Below are positions 27,095 through 35,759 of a DNA stretch of 64,000 nucleotides, piece after piece. Position 1 is the stretch's first letter; the number at the start of each line of letters is the position of its first letter. The notes under the pieces were generated by a model. It was not told the DNA's origin, made no database searches, and saw only the letters and a list, made by a program, of their open reading frames with translations. Origin of the DNA: Nocardia exalbida NBRC 100660 (lineage in GTDB: Bacteria; Actinomycetota; Actinomycetes; Mycobacteriales; Mycobacteriaceae); assembly GCF_000308575.1 (NCBI RefSeq), contig NZ_BAFZ01000081.1:1-64000 (forward strand), read 5' to 3'. Position numbers and translations under genes: made by a program.

Positions 27095-27380
27095 GGCAGC
27101 GTTCGGCACGGGTAGATCGACTTCCTTGTCCTTCTGCGCGGGCCCACCGGGCGGGTGGACCTGCCTGGGCACGGTGTAGTTGTGGCTCGGTTCCGGCGTC
27201 CGCCGGTTCCGAACGGCGTGGCGGGAGTCAGGTTACCCGCCGTTCACCTAGCCCAATTGTGCACCTCACCACGCCGCCGCCCGGCAACGAGCCTGCGGAA
27301 TGTGCGGAATGCGACAGAGATCGTCGTCACTTCGGCGGCCGATGGACCGCCGTGGTCTGTCGGTGCGTGACACCGTCCAA

Positions 27381-27393
27381 TACATTGGTCGCG
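27381..27393 (+). promoter_or_regulatory. candidate -10 for leaderless transcription of the alpha/beta hydrolase
   Basis: TACATT (27381-27386), then GGTCGC, then GTG at 27393. The transcription start expected 7 nt after the hexamer coincides with the G of the start codon. It matches the TANNNT rule for leaderless mRNAs in mycobacteria. Confidence 0.5.
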
Positions 27394-28454
27394 TGACGAA
27401 CGAACAGTCGCTTGCCGCGCCGGTCAGCACTTCTCCGGAGGGTGAAGGCTGGCGCCCCGACGTCCTGGGCCCGCAGTACCAGCAGCGCACGCTGCCCCTC
27501 GGCCCCGATCCCGACGGCGAAGGCGAGGTGGTCGCCACGCTGGTGCGCTACGTGCCCTCCGGCGCCGTCGAGCAGACCGCGGGCGCGGTGCTCTACGTCC
27601 ACGGATTCACCGACTACTTCTTCCAGGAACACCTCGCCGAGCACTTCGCCGCGCGCGGATTCCAGTTCTACGCGCTCGACCTGCGCAAATGCGGCCGCTC
27701 ACTGCGCGAGGGGCACACCCCGCACTATGTGACGGATCTCGCTTTCTACGACCGCGAGCTCGCGGAGTCGCTGCGGATCGTCCGGGCCGAGACCGGCGCC
27801 CCCGTGGTCGTCAACGCCCACTCCACCGGCGGCCTGGTCGTGTCGCTGTGGCTGGACCGGCTCAACCGCGCGCAGGGTACGGCCGCCGCGGGCATCACCG
27901 GCGTGGTGCTCAACAGCCCGTGGTTCGACCTGCAGGGTCCCGCGTACTACCGGACCGTCGGAACGCCGATCATCAAAGCGGTCGGACGCTTCCGGAGGAT
28001 GGTCCAGCTGCCCGGCGCCAAGATCAGCACCTATGGCGACAGCCTGCACCGCTCCGCGTCCGGCGAGTGGGATTACAACCTGGACTGGAAACCGCTGCAC
28101 GGCTTCCCGGTGCGGCTCGGCTGGCTGCGCGCGATCCGCAACGGCCACGCGCAGCTGCACCAGGGCCTCGACATCGGTGTGCCCTCACTGATCCTGCGCT
28201 CCCGGATGACGAAGTTCGCCAAGGAGTACGGCCCCGCCGTGGACGTGGCCGACGCGGTGCTCGACGTCAAGCAGATCCAGCGCTGGTCGGGCTGCCTGGG
28301 CGACCGCACCAACATGGTGCCCATCGACGGCGCCAAGCACGACGTGTTCCTCTCCGGCCCCGAACCGCTGGCCCAGGCCTTCAGCGAACTCGACAACTGG
28401 CTCGAATGGCTCGCGGGCTACCAGGGCGCGAAGTCACCAGAGGCTGGTGCGTAG
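27393..28454 (+). CDS. alpha/beta hydrolase (Rv2854-like)
   Basis: A 353-aa serine hydrolase-fold protein. The oxyanion-side motif VLYVHGFTDYFFQEHLAEHF, the nucleophile elbow AHSTGG and a late catalytic histidine in GAKHDVFLS are visible, as in monoglyceride-lipase-like enzymes. The GTG at 27393 is chosen because of the leaderless promoter spacing; the frame is open ~30 codons upstream without conserved sequence. It is divergent from mqo and sits at the Rv2854 position. The natural ester substrate is unknown. Its end overlaps the next, convergent gene by 21 bp. Confidence 0.88.
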   Translation: MTNEQSLAAPVSTSPEGEGWRPDVLGPQYQQRTLPLGPDPDGEGEVVATLVRYVPSGAVEQTAGAVLYVHGFTDYFFQEHLAEHFAARGFQFYALDLRKCGRSLREGHTPHYVTDLAFYDRELAESLRIVRAETGAPVVVNAHSTGGLVVSLWLDRLNRAQGTAAAGITGVVLNSPWFDLQGPAYYRTVGTPIIKAVGRFRRMVQLPGAKISTYGDSLHRSASGEWDYNLDWKPLHGFPVRLGWLRAIRNGHAQLHQGLDIGVPSLILRSRMTKFAKEYGPAVDVADAVLDVKQIQRWSGCLGDRTNMVPIDGAKHDVFLSGPEPLAQAFSELDNWLEWLAGYQGAKSPEAGA

Positions 28455-28997
28455 CACGATCTCGGTGGCCAGCTCGTGGCCTGCTTCGGTGGCCACGTCG
28501 GTGACGTCGACCTCGACCACCCGGAACTCGCCGTAGACGAACCGTCCCGACGCGTCGGCCACCGAGCGCGGCAGATTCTTGGTGACCAGCAGCGTGGTCG
28601 GCACCTCGACCGGGCCGGTCGACGCGTCCGCCACCGCTCCGTCGGACCCGGGCGTGGCAGGGTGGCCGCGATCGGCCACGACCAGGCTCTGGAAGCGGCC
28701 GAATCCGCGGGCGCACGCCTGCCACGCCAGCACCGCGCCCGCGCCGCAACCGGCCACGTTCACCCACGGCAGGCCGAGTTCGTCCAGGATCGCGGTCACG
28801 GCGGCCGCGTCGAGACCCTCGATCGACTCCACCGCGAAGGTGCGCAGATCCGAGGTGTGCAGACGGGCGCACACCTGATCGAAGACGTCCGCCGAATCAC
28901 CCGCGCCGGGCAGCAGCAGCACGCTGTGCCGGGATTCCGGCCCATCGATCCGCACGGTCCACGCCCGGTCACCCACCGTGATCTGCCGAGATTCCAT
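28434..28997 (-). CDS. alpha/beta-hydrolase-fold protein lacking the nucleophile
   Basis: A 187-aa protein with an alpha/beta-hydrolase start (SVLLLPGAGDSADVFDQVCARL), a central strand-turn-helix VNVAGCGAGAVLAW and downstream helices. The elbow is G83-C84-G85-A86-G87 where active enzymes have G-x-S-x-G, so the serine is replaced by glycine. No clear catalytic His is seen late in the chain. It may be a non-catalytic binding protein or a diverged paralogue of the hydrolase it converges on. No function can be assigned. Confidence 0.72.
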   Translation of the reverse strand: MESRQITVGDRAWTVRIDGPESRHSVLLLPGAGDSADVFDQVCARLHTSDLRTFAVESIEGLDAAAVTAILDELGLPWVNVAGCGAGAVLAWQACARGFGRFQSLVVADRGHPATPGSDGAVADASTGPVEVPTTLLVTKNLPRSVADASGRFVYGEFRVVEVDVTDVATEAGHELATEIVLRTSLW

Positions 28998-29053
28998 GCC
29001 GAATCACGCTACACGGATCAGGGCATTACGGCGGCAGGTCGGGGGTGGCGGAA

Positions 29054-29446
29054 TCAGGCGAGCAGGCGCATCCCGGCCCGCTCACCTGCGTTGTGATCGA
29101 AGGTGACGGTCAGTTCGCAACCGGCCTCCTGGCCGAGCTGCTGGATCAGCGCGTCGGCGAAGTCCGCGCCGTCTGCGGCTCGCCGCAGCGCTTGGCGCAC
29201 GGTGTCGGCGCGCTCCACCACGATTTCGCTCGAGTCGAGCAGCCCGAGCAGCACATCGGTGACGGCCTCGGGATCCTGTTTGTAGCCACGGCGCAGTACC
29301 CAGTGGATCTCGGCGAGCACGATCATCGTGACGTAGCCGGGTTCGCTCTCGCTGAGCCCGTCGATCACCTGGTTGGCCCGGGCGGACTGCTCCGGGTCGT
29401 CCTGGGTGAGGTAGCGGATCAGCACATTCGCGTCCAGCCCGATCAT
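29054..29446 (-). CDS. vapC: VapC-type PIN-domain toxin
   Basis: A 130-aa PIN-domain ribonuclease. The metal-binding acidic residues are in MIGLDANVLIRYLTQDD, AEIHWVL, GADFADALI and TFDHNA. VapC toxins cleave tRNA or rRNA and are held inactive by VapB. Its ATG overlaps the antitoxin stop (ATGA), so the two are coupled. Intact active-site residues suggest a functional toxin; the target is unknown. Confidence 0.92.
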   Translation of the reverse strand: MIGLDANVLIRYLTQDDPEQSARANQVIDGLSESEPGYVTMIVLAEIHWVLRRGYKQDPEAVTDVLLGLLDSSEIVVERADTVRQALRRAADGADFADALIQQLGQEAGCELTVTFDHNAGERAGMRLLA

Positions 29447-29691
29447 CCGCGCTTGCCTTCCACGACGTTGCCCGCGATCGCCTCGTTCATCTCCGCGAGG
29501 CCGATGGGCGAGCCGGACCAGCCGAGGATGCCTTTGAGCGACTTGATCGTGCGCGTCTCGGGCACCAGCTCATAGGTGCCGTTGGGCGTGGGCACGAACG
29601 CGACCCGCACGCCCGCGCGCAACCCCATCGCCACGCGCACATCGATCGGGATCGTGATCTGTCCCTTACTGGTCACCGTCGCCGACACCAC
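29443..29691 (-). CDS. vapB: VapB-type AbrB/MazE-fold antitoxin
   Basis: An 82-aa antitoxin with a swapped-hairpin AbrB-like DNA-binding N-terminus (VVSATVTSKGQITIPIDVRV), and a C-terminal tail (LKGILGWSGSPIGLAEMNEA) that should wrap the VapC toxin. The GTG at 29691 has GAGGGACGA upstream; ATG codons at 29733 and 29730 are alternative starts that add ~15 residues. It precedes vapC and lies just downstream of a three-copy CCTTAC motif that could be its own operator. Confidence 0.88.
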   Translation of the reverse strand: MVSATVTSKGQITIPIDVRVAMGLRAGVRVAFVPTPNGTYELVPETRTIKSLKGILGWSGSPIGLAEMNEAIAGNVVEGKRG

Positions 29692-29765
29692 ATTCGTCCC
29701 TCGGCCGCTGGGCCTCTTGTCCGCCGCCATCATCCTCACACCCGACCGTGCCGACCGACCCCAAG

Positions 29766-29802
29766 CCTTACCTGGAGCCGAATTCCTTACTGCAAGGTAA
29801 GG
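29766..29802. promoter_or_regulatory. candidate vapBC operator: CCTTAC repeats
   Basis: CCTTAC occurs at 29766-29771 and 29785-29790, and as its complement GTAAGG at 29797-29802. The last two form an inverted repeat with a 6-nt spacer. VapBC complexes autoregulate by binding such repeats upstream of their operon, which fits the position here, between cobQ and vapB. Confidence 0.5.
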
Positions 29803-29818
29803 CGCTGGGTGGCCCGCG

Positions 29819-31357
29819 TCAACCGATACGGTCGCCCGCGAGCACCGCGTCGGTGGCCAGGATGGGCAACCCGGCGGGCGCGCCCTCGGAGAGCAACCGC
29901 TCCAGCGCGGCGATGTCGAGGTGCTCCTCGATCAGATCGGCCAGTAGATCGAGCTGTGCGGCACGCATCGCCGACACCGAGACATTCTCGGCCACAACGA
30001 AACCCGTGCGGCTCGCCGCCGTAGCGACCGCGCGGAGCCAGGCGCGGCGCAACTCGTCGGACTCGAGCAGCCCGTGCAGATGGGTGCCCCACACCGCGCC
30101 GCGAACGCTGCCCTCCGGCTCGCCCTCGACCGTGAGCCATGCCGGGTCGCCACGGTGCGTGACGCGCCCGTGGTGGATCTCGTAGCCGCGCACGGCGATT
30201 CCCGCGGCGTGCCCTTCGCTACGGCGCAACACCTTGGATTCGGCGAACTCGACGGTCAGATCGAGCAACCCCAGCCCGTCGACCTCGCCGGCGCCGGATT
30301 CGACACGGTCCAGGATGCGAGTGCCGAGCATCTGGTACCCGCCGCAGACGCCCAGGATCGGCTCGCCGGCGGCGGCGCGTGCCCGCAGGGCGTCGGCGAG
30401 GCCGGTACGCCGCAGCCACCGCAGATCCGACACCGTCGCCTTGCTGCCGGGCAGGACCACCAGATCGGCGCCCGCAAGCCGGGACGGCTCGGTCACCCAG
30501 CGCACCGCCACGCCGGGTTCGCAGGCCAGCGCCTCGACGTCGGTGGAGTTGGAGATGCGCGGCAGCCGGATCGCGGCGACGGTCAGCCAGTCGGCGCCCA
30601 GCGGAGGCCGAGGGCGCCCGACCGGTGCGTCGGCGAGGGTGCCCAGCGAGTCCTCCGCATCGATCCAGAGGTCCTCGGCGTACGGCAGCACTCCGAGGGT
30701 GGGGCGACCGGTGAGTTCGGTGAGACGCTCCAGCCCCGGCCGCAGCAGCTCGACCGCGCCGCGGAACTTGTTGACGATGAAACCCGAGATCAGGCGCTGA
30801 TCCTCGGGTTCGAGGATGGCGACGGTGCCGAACAGGTGGGCGAGCACGCCACCGCGATCGATGTCTCCGACGAGCAGCACGGGCAGTTCCGCGGCGCGCG
30901 CGAGCCCCATGTTCGCCAGATCCGTCGCGCGCAGGTTGATCTCGGCGGGCGAACCGGCGCCCTCGCAGACGACCACGTCGAATTCGGCGCGCAGCGCGGC
31001 GAGGTCGGCGGCCACCACGTCGCGCAGCTCCCGGCGATGCCGGAAGTAGTCTTCCGCGCCGACGGTGCCGATCGCCCTTCCCCGCACGACCAGCTGGGAA
31101 CGACGGTCACTGCCCGGCTTGAGCAGGACCGGATTGAACCGCACGCTGGGCTCCAGCCCGCACGCCGTAGCCTGCAACGCCTGCGCCCGCCCGATCTCCC
31201 CGCCGTCGAGCGTGACCACGGAGTTGTTGGACATGTTCTGCGCTTTGAACGGGGCGACGCGCACGCCGCGCCGTGCCAGCATCCGGCAGATCCCGGCCAC
31301 GACGACGCTCTTGCCCGCATCCGAGGTCGTGCCCGCGACGAGCAGCGCGCCCTTCAT
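29819..31357 (-). CDS. cobQ: cobyric acid synthase
   Basis: A 512-aa glutamine amidotransferase that amidates carboxylates b, d, e and g of the adenosylcobyrinate a,c-diamide. It begins MKGALLVAGTTSDAGKSVVV (P-loop-like), contains PFKAQNMSNNS and VVCEGAGSPAEINLR, and ends with a glutaminase domain whose nucleophile is in GVCGGYQMLG. Length is normal. It is on the minus strand between vapBC and map, so it belongs to the scattered B12 set. No B12 riboswitch-like structure is obvious upstream. Confidence 0.96.
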   Translation of the reverse strand: MKGALLVAGTTSDAGKSVVVAGICRMLARRGVRVAPFKAQNMSNNSVVTLDGGEIGRAQALQATACGLEPSVRFNPVLLKPGSDRRSQLVVRGRAIGTVGAEDYFRHRRELRDVVAADLAALRAEFDVVVCEGAGSPAEINLRATDLANMGLARAAELPVLLVGDIDRGGVLAHLFGTVAILEPEDQRLISGFIVNKFRGAVELLRPGLERLTELTGRPTLGVLPYAEDLWIDAEDSLGTLADAPVGRPRPPLGADWLTVAAIRLPRISNSTDVEALACEPGVAVRWVTEPSRLAGADLVVLPGSKATVSDLRWLRRTGLADALRARAAAGEPILGVCGGYQMLGTRILDRVESGAGEVDGLGLLDLTVEFAESKVLRRSEGHAAGIAVRGYEIHHGRVTHRGDPAWLTVEGEPEGSVRGAVWGTHLHGLLESDELRRAWLRAVATAASRTGFVVAENVSVSAMRAAQLDLLADLIEEHLDIAALERLLSEGAPAGLPILATDAVLAGDRIG

Positions 31358-31409
31358 CGCCGTCCGGTCATCCGGTGAGCGGCCACCCGGGCGGCCGGAT
31401 CGCGGCCGG

Positions 31410-32273
31410 TCACGGGAGGGTCAGGATCTCGGTCCCCGACTCGGTGACCACCAAGGTGTGCTCGAACTGCGCGGTCCACTTGCGGTCCTTGGTGACCACG
31501 GTCCAGCCGTCGTCCCAGATCTCGTAGTCGATGCCGCCGAGGTTGATCATCGGCTCGATGGTGAACGTCATGCCCGGTTCGATAACGGTCTCCACCGCGG
31601 GCTGGTCGTAGTGCAGCACGACCAGCCCGCTGTGGAACGTCGGGCCGACACCGTGGCCGGTGAAGTCGCGCACCACGCCGTAGCCGAACCGGTTGGCGTA
31701 GGACTCGATGACGCGGCCGATCACGTTCAGCGCCCGGCCCGGCCGCACGGCTTTGATCGCCCGCATGGTGGCCTCCTCGGTCCGCTCGACCAGCAGGCGC
31801 ACCTCCTCGTCGACATCTCCGGCGAGGAAGGTCTTGTTGGTGTCGCCGTGCACGCCGTCGATGTAGGCGGTGACGTCGATGTTGACGATGTCGCCGTCCT
31901 CGATCACGGTGGAGTCCGGGATGCCGTGGCAGATCACCTCGTTCAGCGAAGTGCAGCACGACTTGGGGAAACCCTTGTACCCCAGGGTCGACGGGTAGGC
32001 GCCGTGGTCGCACATGTACTCGTGCGCGATGCGGTCCAGCTCGTCGGTGGTGACACCGGGCGCGACCGCCTTGCCCGCCTCTTCCAGCGCCTGCGCGGCG
32101 ATCTTGCCCGCGATGCGCATCTTCTCGATCGTCTCCGCGGTCTGCACCCAGGGCTCGCGTCCCTCGTCGGCGGTCTTCTTCCACGCGTATTCCGGGCGCT
32201 CGATGGCACGCGGGACTTCACGGGTGGGCGACAACGTACCGGGGACGAGGGGCTTGCGAGTACGGACAGACAT
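31410..32273 (-). CDS. map: methionine aminopeptidase type I
   Basis: A 287-aa enzyme that removes the initiator methionine. It starts MSVRTRKPLVPGTLSPTREV, with the SH3-binding-like Pro-rich N-terminal extension known in the mycobacterial type-1c enzyme. The metal ligands are visible in NIDVTAYIDGVHGDTNKTF (two Asp), GHGVG (His), TIEPM (Glu) and FEHT (Glu). The frame is open upstream for 72 codons, but the conserved start is at 32273. It is the map homologue that ends the syntenic block. Confidence 0.95.
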   Translation of the reverse strand: MSVRTRKPLVPGTLSPTREVPRAIERPEYAWKKTADEGREPWVQTAETIEKMRIAGKIAAQALEEAGKAVAPGVTTDELDRIAHEYMCDHGAYPSTLGYKGFPKSCCTSLNEVICHGIPDSTVIEDGDIVNIDVTAYIDGVHGDTNKTFLAGDVDEEVRLLVERTEEATMRAIKAVRPGRALNVIGRVIESYANRFGYGVVRDFTGHGVGPTFHSGLVVLHYDQPAVETVIEPGMTFTIEPMINLGGIDYEIWDDGWTVVTKDRKWTAQFEHTLVVTESGTEILTLP

Positions 32274-32621
32274 AGCGAACAGCGTAATCAACCGACCCCG
32301 CCGATGCCGAGGGCCAGCGGGAACAGGGCGGGACACCGTCCGGTTCCCTCCGGCGCGCATCGCCTCGGCCTCGAATCGCTCTGTGCGGGGCGGTGGCCGC
32401 CGCCCACGACCTCCGCGTCCGTGACACCGATCGATTATTCTCGAACGCACTCTTCGATAATCGCCCCCGCGATCGGTGACCACATTCACACCGATAAAAG
32501 CTGAACAATGGTCCGGTATACGTAATAATTACCGGCGCTGGAATTCGCGCCTCCGCTCGCACACGCATCAGCGCATGCGATAATCGGTCGACCTGTAGTT
32601 ACTCTTCGGGCGGGAGTAGAG
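32274..32621. other. intergenic, relatively AT-rich promoter region
   Basis: No gene is seen. The GC content drops from ~32440 to 32620 compared with both sides. It contains A/T-rich words (GATAAAAG, GTAATAATTACC) and should hold the divergent promoters of map and of the membrane-protein gene at 32622. Confidence 0.5.
32513..32535. promoter_or_regulatory. inverted repeat CCGGTA...TACCGG
   Basis: CCGGTA (32513-32518) and TACCGG (32530-32535) flank 11 nt of AT-rich sequence. It could be an operator in the promoter region of the divergent genes. No cognate regulator is adjacent. Confidence 0.3.
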
Positions 32622-33320
32622 ATGGCCACCGAACCAGCCTCTCGATCACATTCGGACGAAACGGCTTCGACGCCTGATATGGGTCCGGGCCAGCCGCAGG
32701 GAAACTCCGCGACAGGTTCGGCGGCAGAACCGGATGAGCACGCGCACCAGGACGATGCGACCACCCGCAGCGCACGCTACGCACTCATAGCAGCTCTGTG
32801 CGCCGCGCTCATTTCCAGCTTCGTGTCCGCCTCGGCGGCCGTGTACGTCACGGTCAACAAGGCGGACCGCGAAGAGAGGCTGGCATTGGTACAGGTGGCA
32901 CAGAAAAATCGCAAGGAAGCCTACTATGATTTCCTCCGGAGCGCGTTCGCTCTCACGGCACACGTGGGCCGGATGGCCGGATTTCTTCGCGCGGACAACT
33001 TCGAGGGATTTCGCTCCGCGATGGGAGATTTCAGCCAGCGGATGACCGACTCCATAGCGGCCGTTTCTGTCGCGATCATGGCGTCCAGCGACGACATGAT
33101 CCAGCTACTGAACAGATTTCCGGACACGGTCAGAGAAATGATTTACCAGCACTATGTTCCCTTCACCGACAAGTACATGACATCGGCCGTACCTCCCTCC
33201 GCTACCGGTGAACGCGACCGCGACCGCGAAGCCCTCGCTACCGCGTTCGTCGAGTTCACGAACAGGCTCGGCGCATGGTTGGACGATTTCATGACCCAGG
33301 GCCGCGCGGACATGAACTAG
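32622..33320 (+). CDS. hypothetical single-pass membrane protein
   Basis: A 232-aa protein with a disordered N-terminus (Ser/Asp/Glu/Gln-rich), one membrane span around residues 52-75 (YALIAALCAALISSFVSAS), then a ~150-residue helical domain with hydrophobic and acidic heptads. It would be anchored with the helical part on one side of the membrane. No motif is recognised. GGGCGGGAGTAGAG precedes the ATG. Codon usage has more A/T at third positions (AAA, ATT, TAT) than the neighbours, so it may be a recent arrival. Function unknown. Confidence 0.72.
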   Translation: MATEPASRSHSDETASTPDMGPGQPQGNSATGSAAEPDEHAHQDDATTRSARYALIAALCAALISSFVSASAAVYVTVNKADREERLALVQVAQKNRKEAYYDFLRSAFALTAHVGRMAGFLRADNFEGFRSAMGDFSQRMTDSIAAVSVAIMASSDDMIQLLNRFPDTVREMIYQHYVPFTDKYMTSAVPPSATGERDRDREALATAFVEFTNRLGAWLDDFMTQGRADMN

Positions 33321-33485
33321 CCGCCGGCCGACAGCTCGGCGACGACTCGTGGATGCGCCGCTCGGGCTCTCCCCTCCCCCGGCCGTGCAGGCCGCGCCGA
33401 ACGCGGGTCCTCGGACCACAGCCCTCGCTCGGCCCCGCATCCGTGCCGACTCATCACACCTCCGGCACCGAACGCCCGCTCGCCA

Positions 33486-33498
33486 TACCATGGGCGAG
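33486..33498 (+). promoter_or_regulatory. candidate -10 for leaderless DUF4126 gene
   Basis: TACCAT (33486-33491) sits 7 nt before GTG at 33499. The hexamer overlaps the alternative ATG at 33490, which makes the GTG the likelier start if the promoter is real. Confidence 0.35.
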
Positions 33499-34107
33499 GT
33501 GTCCGTACTACCTCTGATCTTCACCGCAGGCTGGGCCAGTGGCGTGAACGCCTACGCGGTGGTCCTGTTGCTCGGGCTCTTCGGCCGGTTCGGATTCACC
33601 GATTCCGTGCCGGAAGCGTTGCAGCGCACCGACGTCCTGATCGCGGCGGCGGTGTTGTTCCTGATCGAGGCCGTGGCGGACAAGATCCCCTATCTCGACT
33701 CGTTCTGGGACGCGGTGCACACCGTGGTGCGGCCGACCGCGGGAGCCGTGGTCGCCGCGCTGCTGGCCGGACAGGACGGATCGCTGCCGGAGCTCGCGGC
33801 GGGCGCGGTCGGCGGCACCGCCGCGCTGATGAGCCACCTGGTGAAAGCCGGAACGCGGATGGCCGTCAACACCTCCCCCGAGCCCGCCAGCAATATCGTG
33901 GTCAGCACCGCCGAGGACGTGACCGTCGCCGGGGTTGTCTCCCTCGCCGTTTTCCACCCGGTAGCCGCGGCGGTGATCGCGGCGATTCTGCTCGTCCTCG
34001 GTCTGGCGCTGGTGTATTTCTGCGCGAGCCGAATCCGTCGTTATCTCCGGCGGCGGCGCGCCCGCCGGGCAGCGCGCGTGGGCGACCGCGTACAAGTCGC
34101 GGAATAA
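33499..34107 (+). CDS. DUF4126 family membrane protein
   Basis: A 202-aa integral membrane protein starting VSVLPLIFTAGWASGVNAYA. It has several hydrophobic segments, KIPYLDSFWDAVHTVVRPTAGA, and a basic Arg-rich tail (RRYLRRRRARRAARVG). The GVNAYA opening and the VRP(T/A)AG motif are features of DUF4126, a family of unknown function. GTG 33499 or ATG 33490 may be the start; the leaderless promoter geometry favours 33499. It stands alone on the + strand. No biochemical role is known. Confidence 0.83.
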   Translation: MSVLPLIFTAGWASGVNAYAVVLLLGLFGRFGFTDSVPEALQRTDVLIAAAVLFLIEAVADKIPYLDSFWDAVHTVVRPTAGAVVAALLAGQDGSLPELAAGAVGGTAALMSHLVKAGTRMAVNTSPEPASNIVVSTAEDVTVAGVVSLAVFHPVAAAVIAAILLVLGLALVYFCASRIRRYLRRRRARRAARVGDRVQVAE

Positions 34108-34325
34108 TTGCCAGCAGCGGAATAGGTGGCAGGGCGTGCCGCGCCAGTCGACCACGCGGCACGCCGGGCGGGGCGCCCCATTGCGCCCGCCGTCACTGTG
34201 CCGGCGACAAAATCGCCCGGCCGAAGCCACTGGTCGGATGACTCGGAACCGGGACGTCGCCATTCGGACGAGTGACGCTGCGGGGCAGTGTCACTACCGC
34301 GGACGAGACCACCGTCGCGACGAAA

Positions 34326-34769
34326 TCATTGTTCGGGCAAACGGCGGCGGCCACCGGCCACGTCGGTTACCAGATCAGTGTACCCGTCCACCAGTTCGGC
34401 CAGTTGATACCAATGTTTATGGGTATTGTCGCTGCGCGCGCCCTCGGTGTGAATGACCCGATTCGCGTTCACCCAGCTACGCGCCATCCGGTCCACTACG
34501 GCGCCGAGGCTTTCGGTGTGCAGCGAGGCCCCGTTGCGATGCTGCGGGATCTCCTGCGCGACCCAGTCGTTGATCTCGTCGACGAGTTCGCGGCGCCGAC
34601 AGTCGATTTCGGCGAGGAGCGCGGCGTCCACCACCTGCACGCGGTGCTGATGCAGCTCGGCGAGTGCGTGCGCGGACCGCAGTAGTTCCCTGTCCTGGAA
34701 ACGCCGTCCCTGGAAAGCACACAGCAATTGTGGTGCGGTCGGTAAGACGCCCACCGTCGGCGCGCTCAT
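34326..34769 (-). CDS. DUF4254 family protein (paralogue 1)
   Basis: A 147-aa helical protein beginning MSAPTVGVLPTAPQLLCAFQG. The family pattern is plain: AHALAELHQHRVQ, a CRRRELVDEINDWVAQE helix, LHTESLGAVVDRMARS and the terminal LVDGYTDLVTDVAGGRRRLP. This is the first of three DUF4254 copies in the window (also near 47.5 and 53.6 kb). GGGGGG precedes the ATG. DUF4254 has no known activity; the conserved Arg/His/Glu pattern hints at nucleotide or carbohydrate binding, but this is only inference. Confidence 0.85.
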   Translation of the reverse strand: MSAPTVGVLPTAPQLLCAFQGRRFQDRELLRSAHALAELHQHRVQVVDAALLAEIDCRRRELVDEINDWVAQEIPQHRNGASLHTESLGAVVDRMARSWVNANRVIHTEGARSDNTHKHWYQLAELVDGYTDLVTDVAGGRRRLPEQ

Positions 34770-35228
34770 CGGCGCCCCCCGAGTTCACCCGACACCAACG
34801 CTCTTTGTACCAACATAATTGGCTCTCGATTCCGTTATCCCGGCCATCGGATCGGTTGTCACAACTAGGCTAGCTGGATCATGCACGTACAGATGCAAGA
34901 ACGCAAGATTGCGTCCGCATTCTGCGGTCAAGGGCTCCTGACGGCGCGCGAACGCCCAGAGCAGACCGGCCGCAACCCTTTTCGGCTCCCCGGTCGAGTC
35001 CACTCCACACCCGTCGGCGATGGTGCGCATCGCCGCTCGTTCCCGACTCGTGGTCACCTTCGCGGGCCGCTCACCCGCCCGCGAGTACGAAATTCGGCCA
35101 CCACCGCGAACCTTCGGTCGGCACCGGTGAGCCGATGGTGCCCGCAGGCCCCGGCGAGGCGATGAGAACCCTTCGCGCGATCACCCGATACCGATGCGGC
35201 GCACCGATCCCCGGTGCGTGAGCCGCGT
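34770..35228. other. intergenic, 459 bp, no supported gene
   Basis: Open frames exist on both strands but carry no recognisable domain and no RBS. The 34800-34880 part is comparatively AT-rich and probably holds the promoter of the DUF4254 gene (minus-strand GATAAC and TTATGTT words). The remainder is featureless. Confidence 0.5.
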
Positions 35229-35609
35229 TCAGAGCTGGGTCGCCGCAGCCAGCAACGTCAACACCGGTAGCGTTCCCTGCACCACCGCGCCTCTGGCGAA
35301 CCGGCGGTCGTGCGCCACCAGCACCACCGCGGCGGCCAGCATCGACCCGCAGCCGCTGAGCACCAGCGCCCATCCCGCTTCCGGCACCGACCGCAGGATC
35401 GCCACGCCCACCAGTGTCGTCACCGCGAGAAACAGGTTGTAGAAGCCCTGATTGAACGCCCATGGCCGCACCGAGGGCAGTTCGGCCTCGGAAATCCGGA
35501 AGACCCCCTGGTAGACCTTCGGGTCGCCGAACCGTACCGACTCCATGACGAAGATGCCGACATGGAGCACGGCGGCTGCGGCGGCGAACACCTGTACCAC
35601 CCAGAGCAT
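35229..35609 (-). CDS. DUF1304 family membrane protein
   Basis: A 126-aa membrane protein with four predicted spans. Its start MLWVVQVFAAAAAVLHVGIF, then FVMESVRFGDPKVYQGVFRI and WAFNQGFYNLFLAV, match DUF1304. Function is unknown, although such genes often accompany stress or transport loci. It is monocistronic by spacing. GTG/ATG alternatives upstream are not conserved. Confidence 0.88.
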   Translation of the reverse strand: MLWVVQVFAAAAAVLHVGIFVMESVRFGDPKVYQGVFRISEAELPSVRPWAFNQGFYNLFLAVTTLVGVAILRSVPEAGWALVLSGCGSMLAAAVVLVAHDRRFARGAVVQGTLPVLTLLAAATQL

Positions 35610-35759
35610 TCGACCTCCTCACGATGCGCGCCGACCGGCGACGCCGACGATGGATCCCGCGGAGATCCGCGCGACAGCCCGGTCGACTCCGGCGTGCCGA
35701 GGAATCTTATGGCCGAAGCATCGCGCAGCACCTACCCGACACGCCGCCATACGATTCGG

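Noticed and set aside
20207..31357. Cobalamin riboswitch upstream of the cob genes
   Set aside because: I looked upstream of cobO, the chelatase, cobB and cobQ but found no recognisable B12-box core by eye; a covariance search would be decisive.
34785..35057. Minus-strand frame of 90 codons upstream of DUF4254 paralogue 1
   Set aside because: No domain, RBS or conserved pattern, and it spans an AT-rich promoter-like segment.
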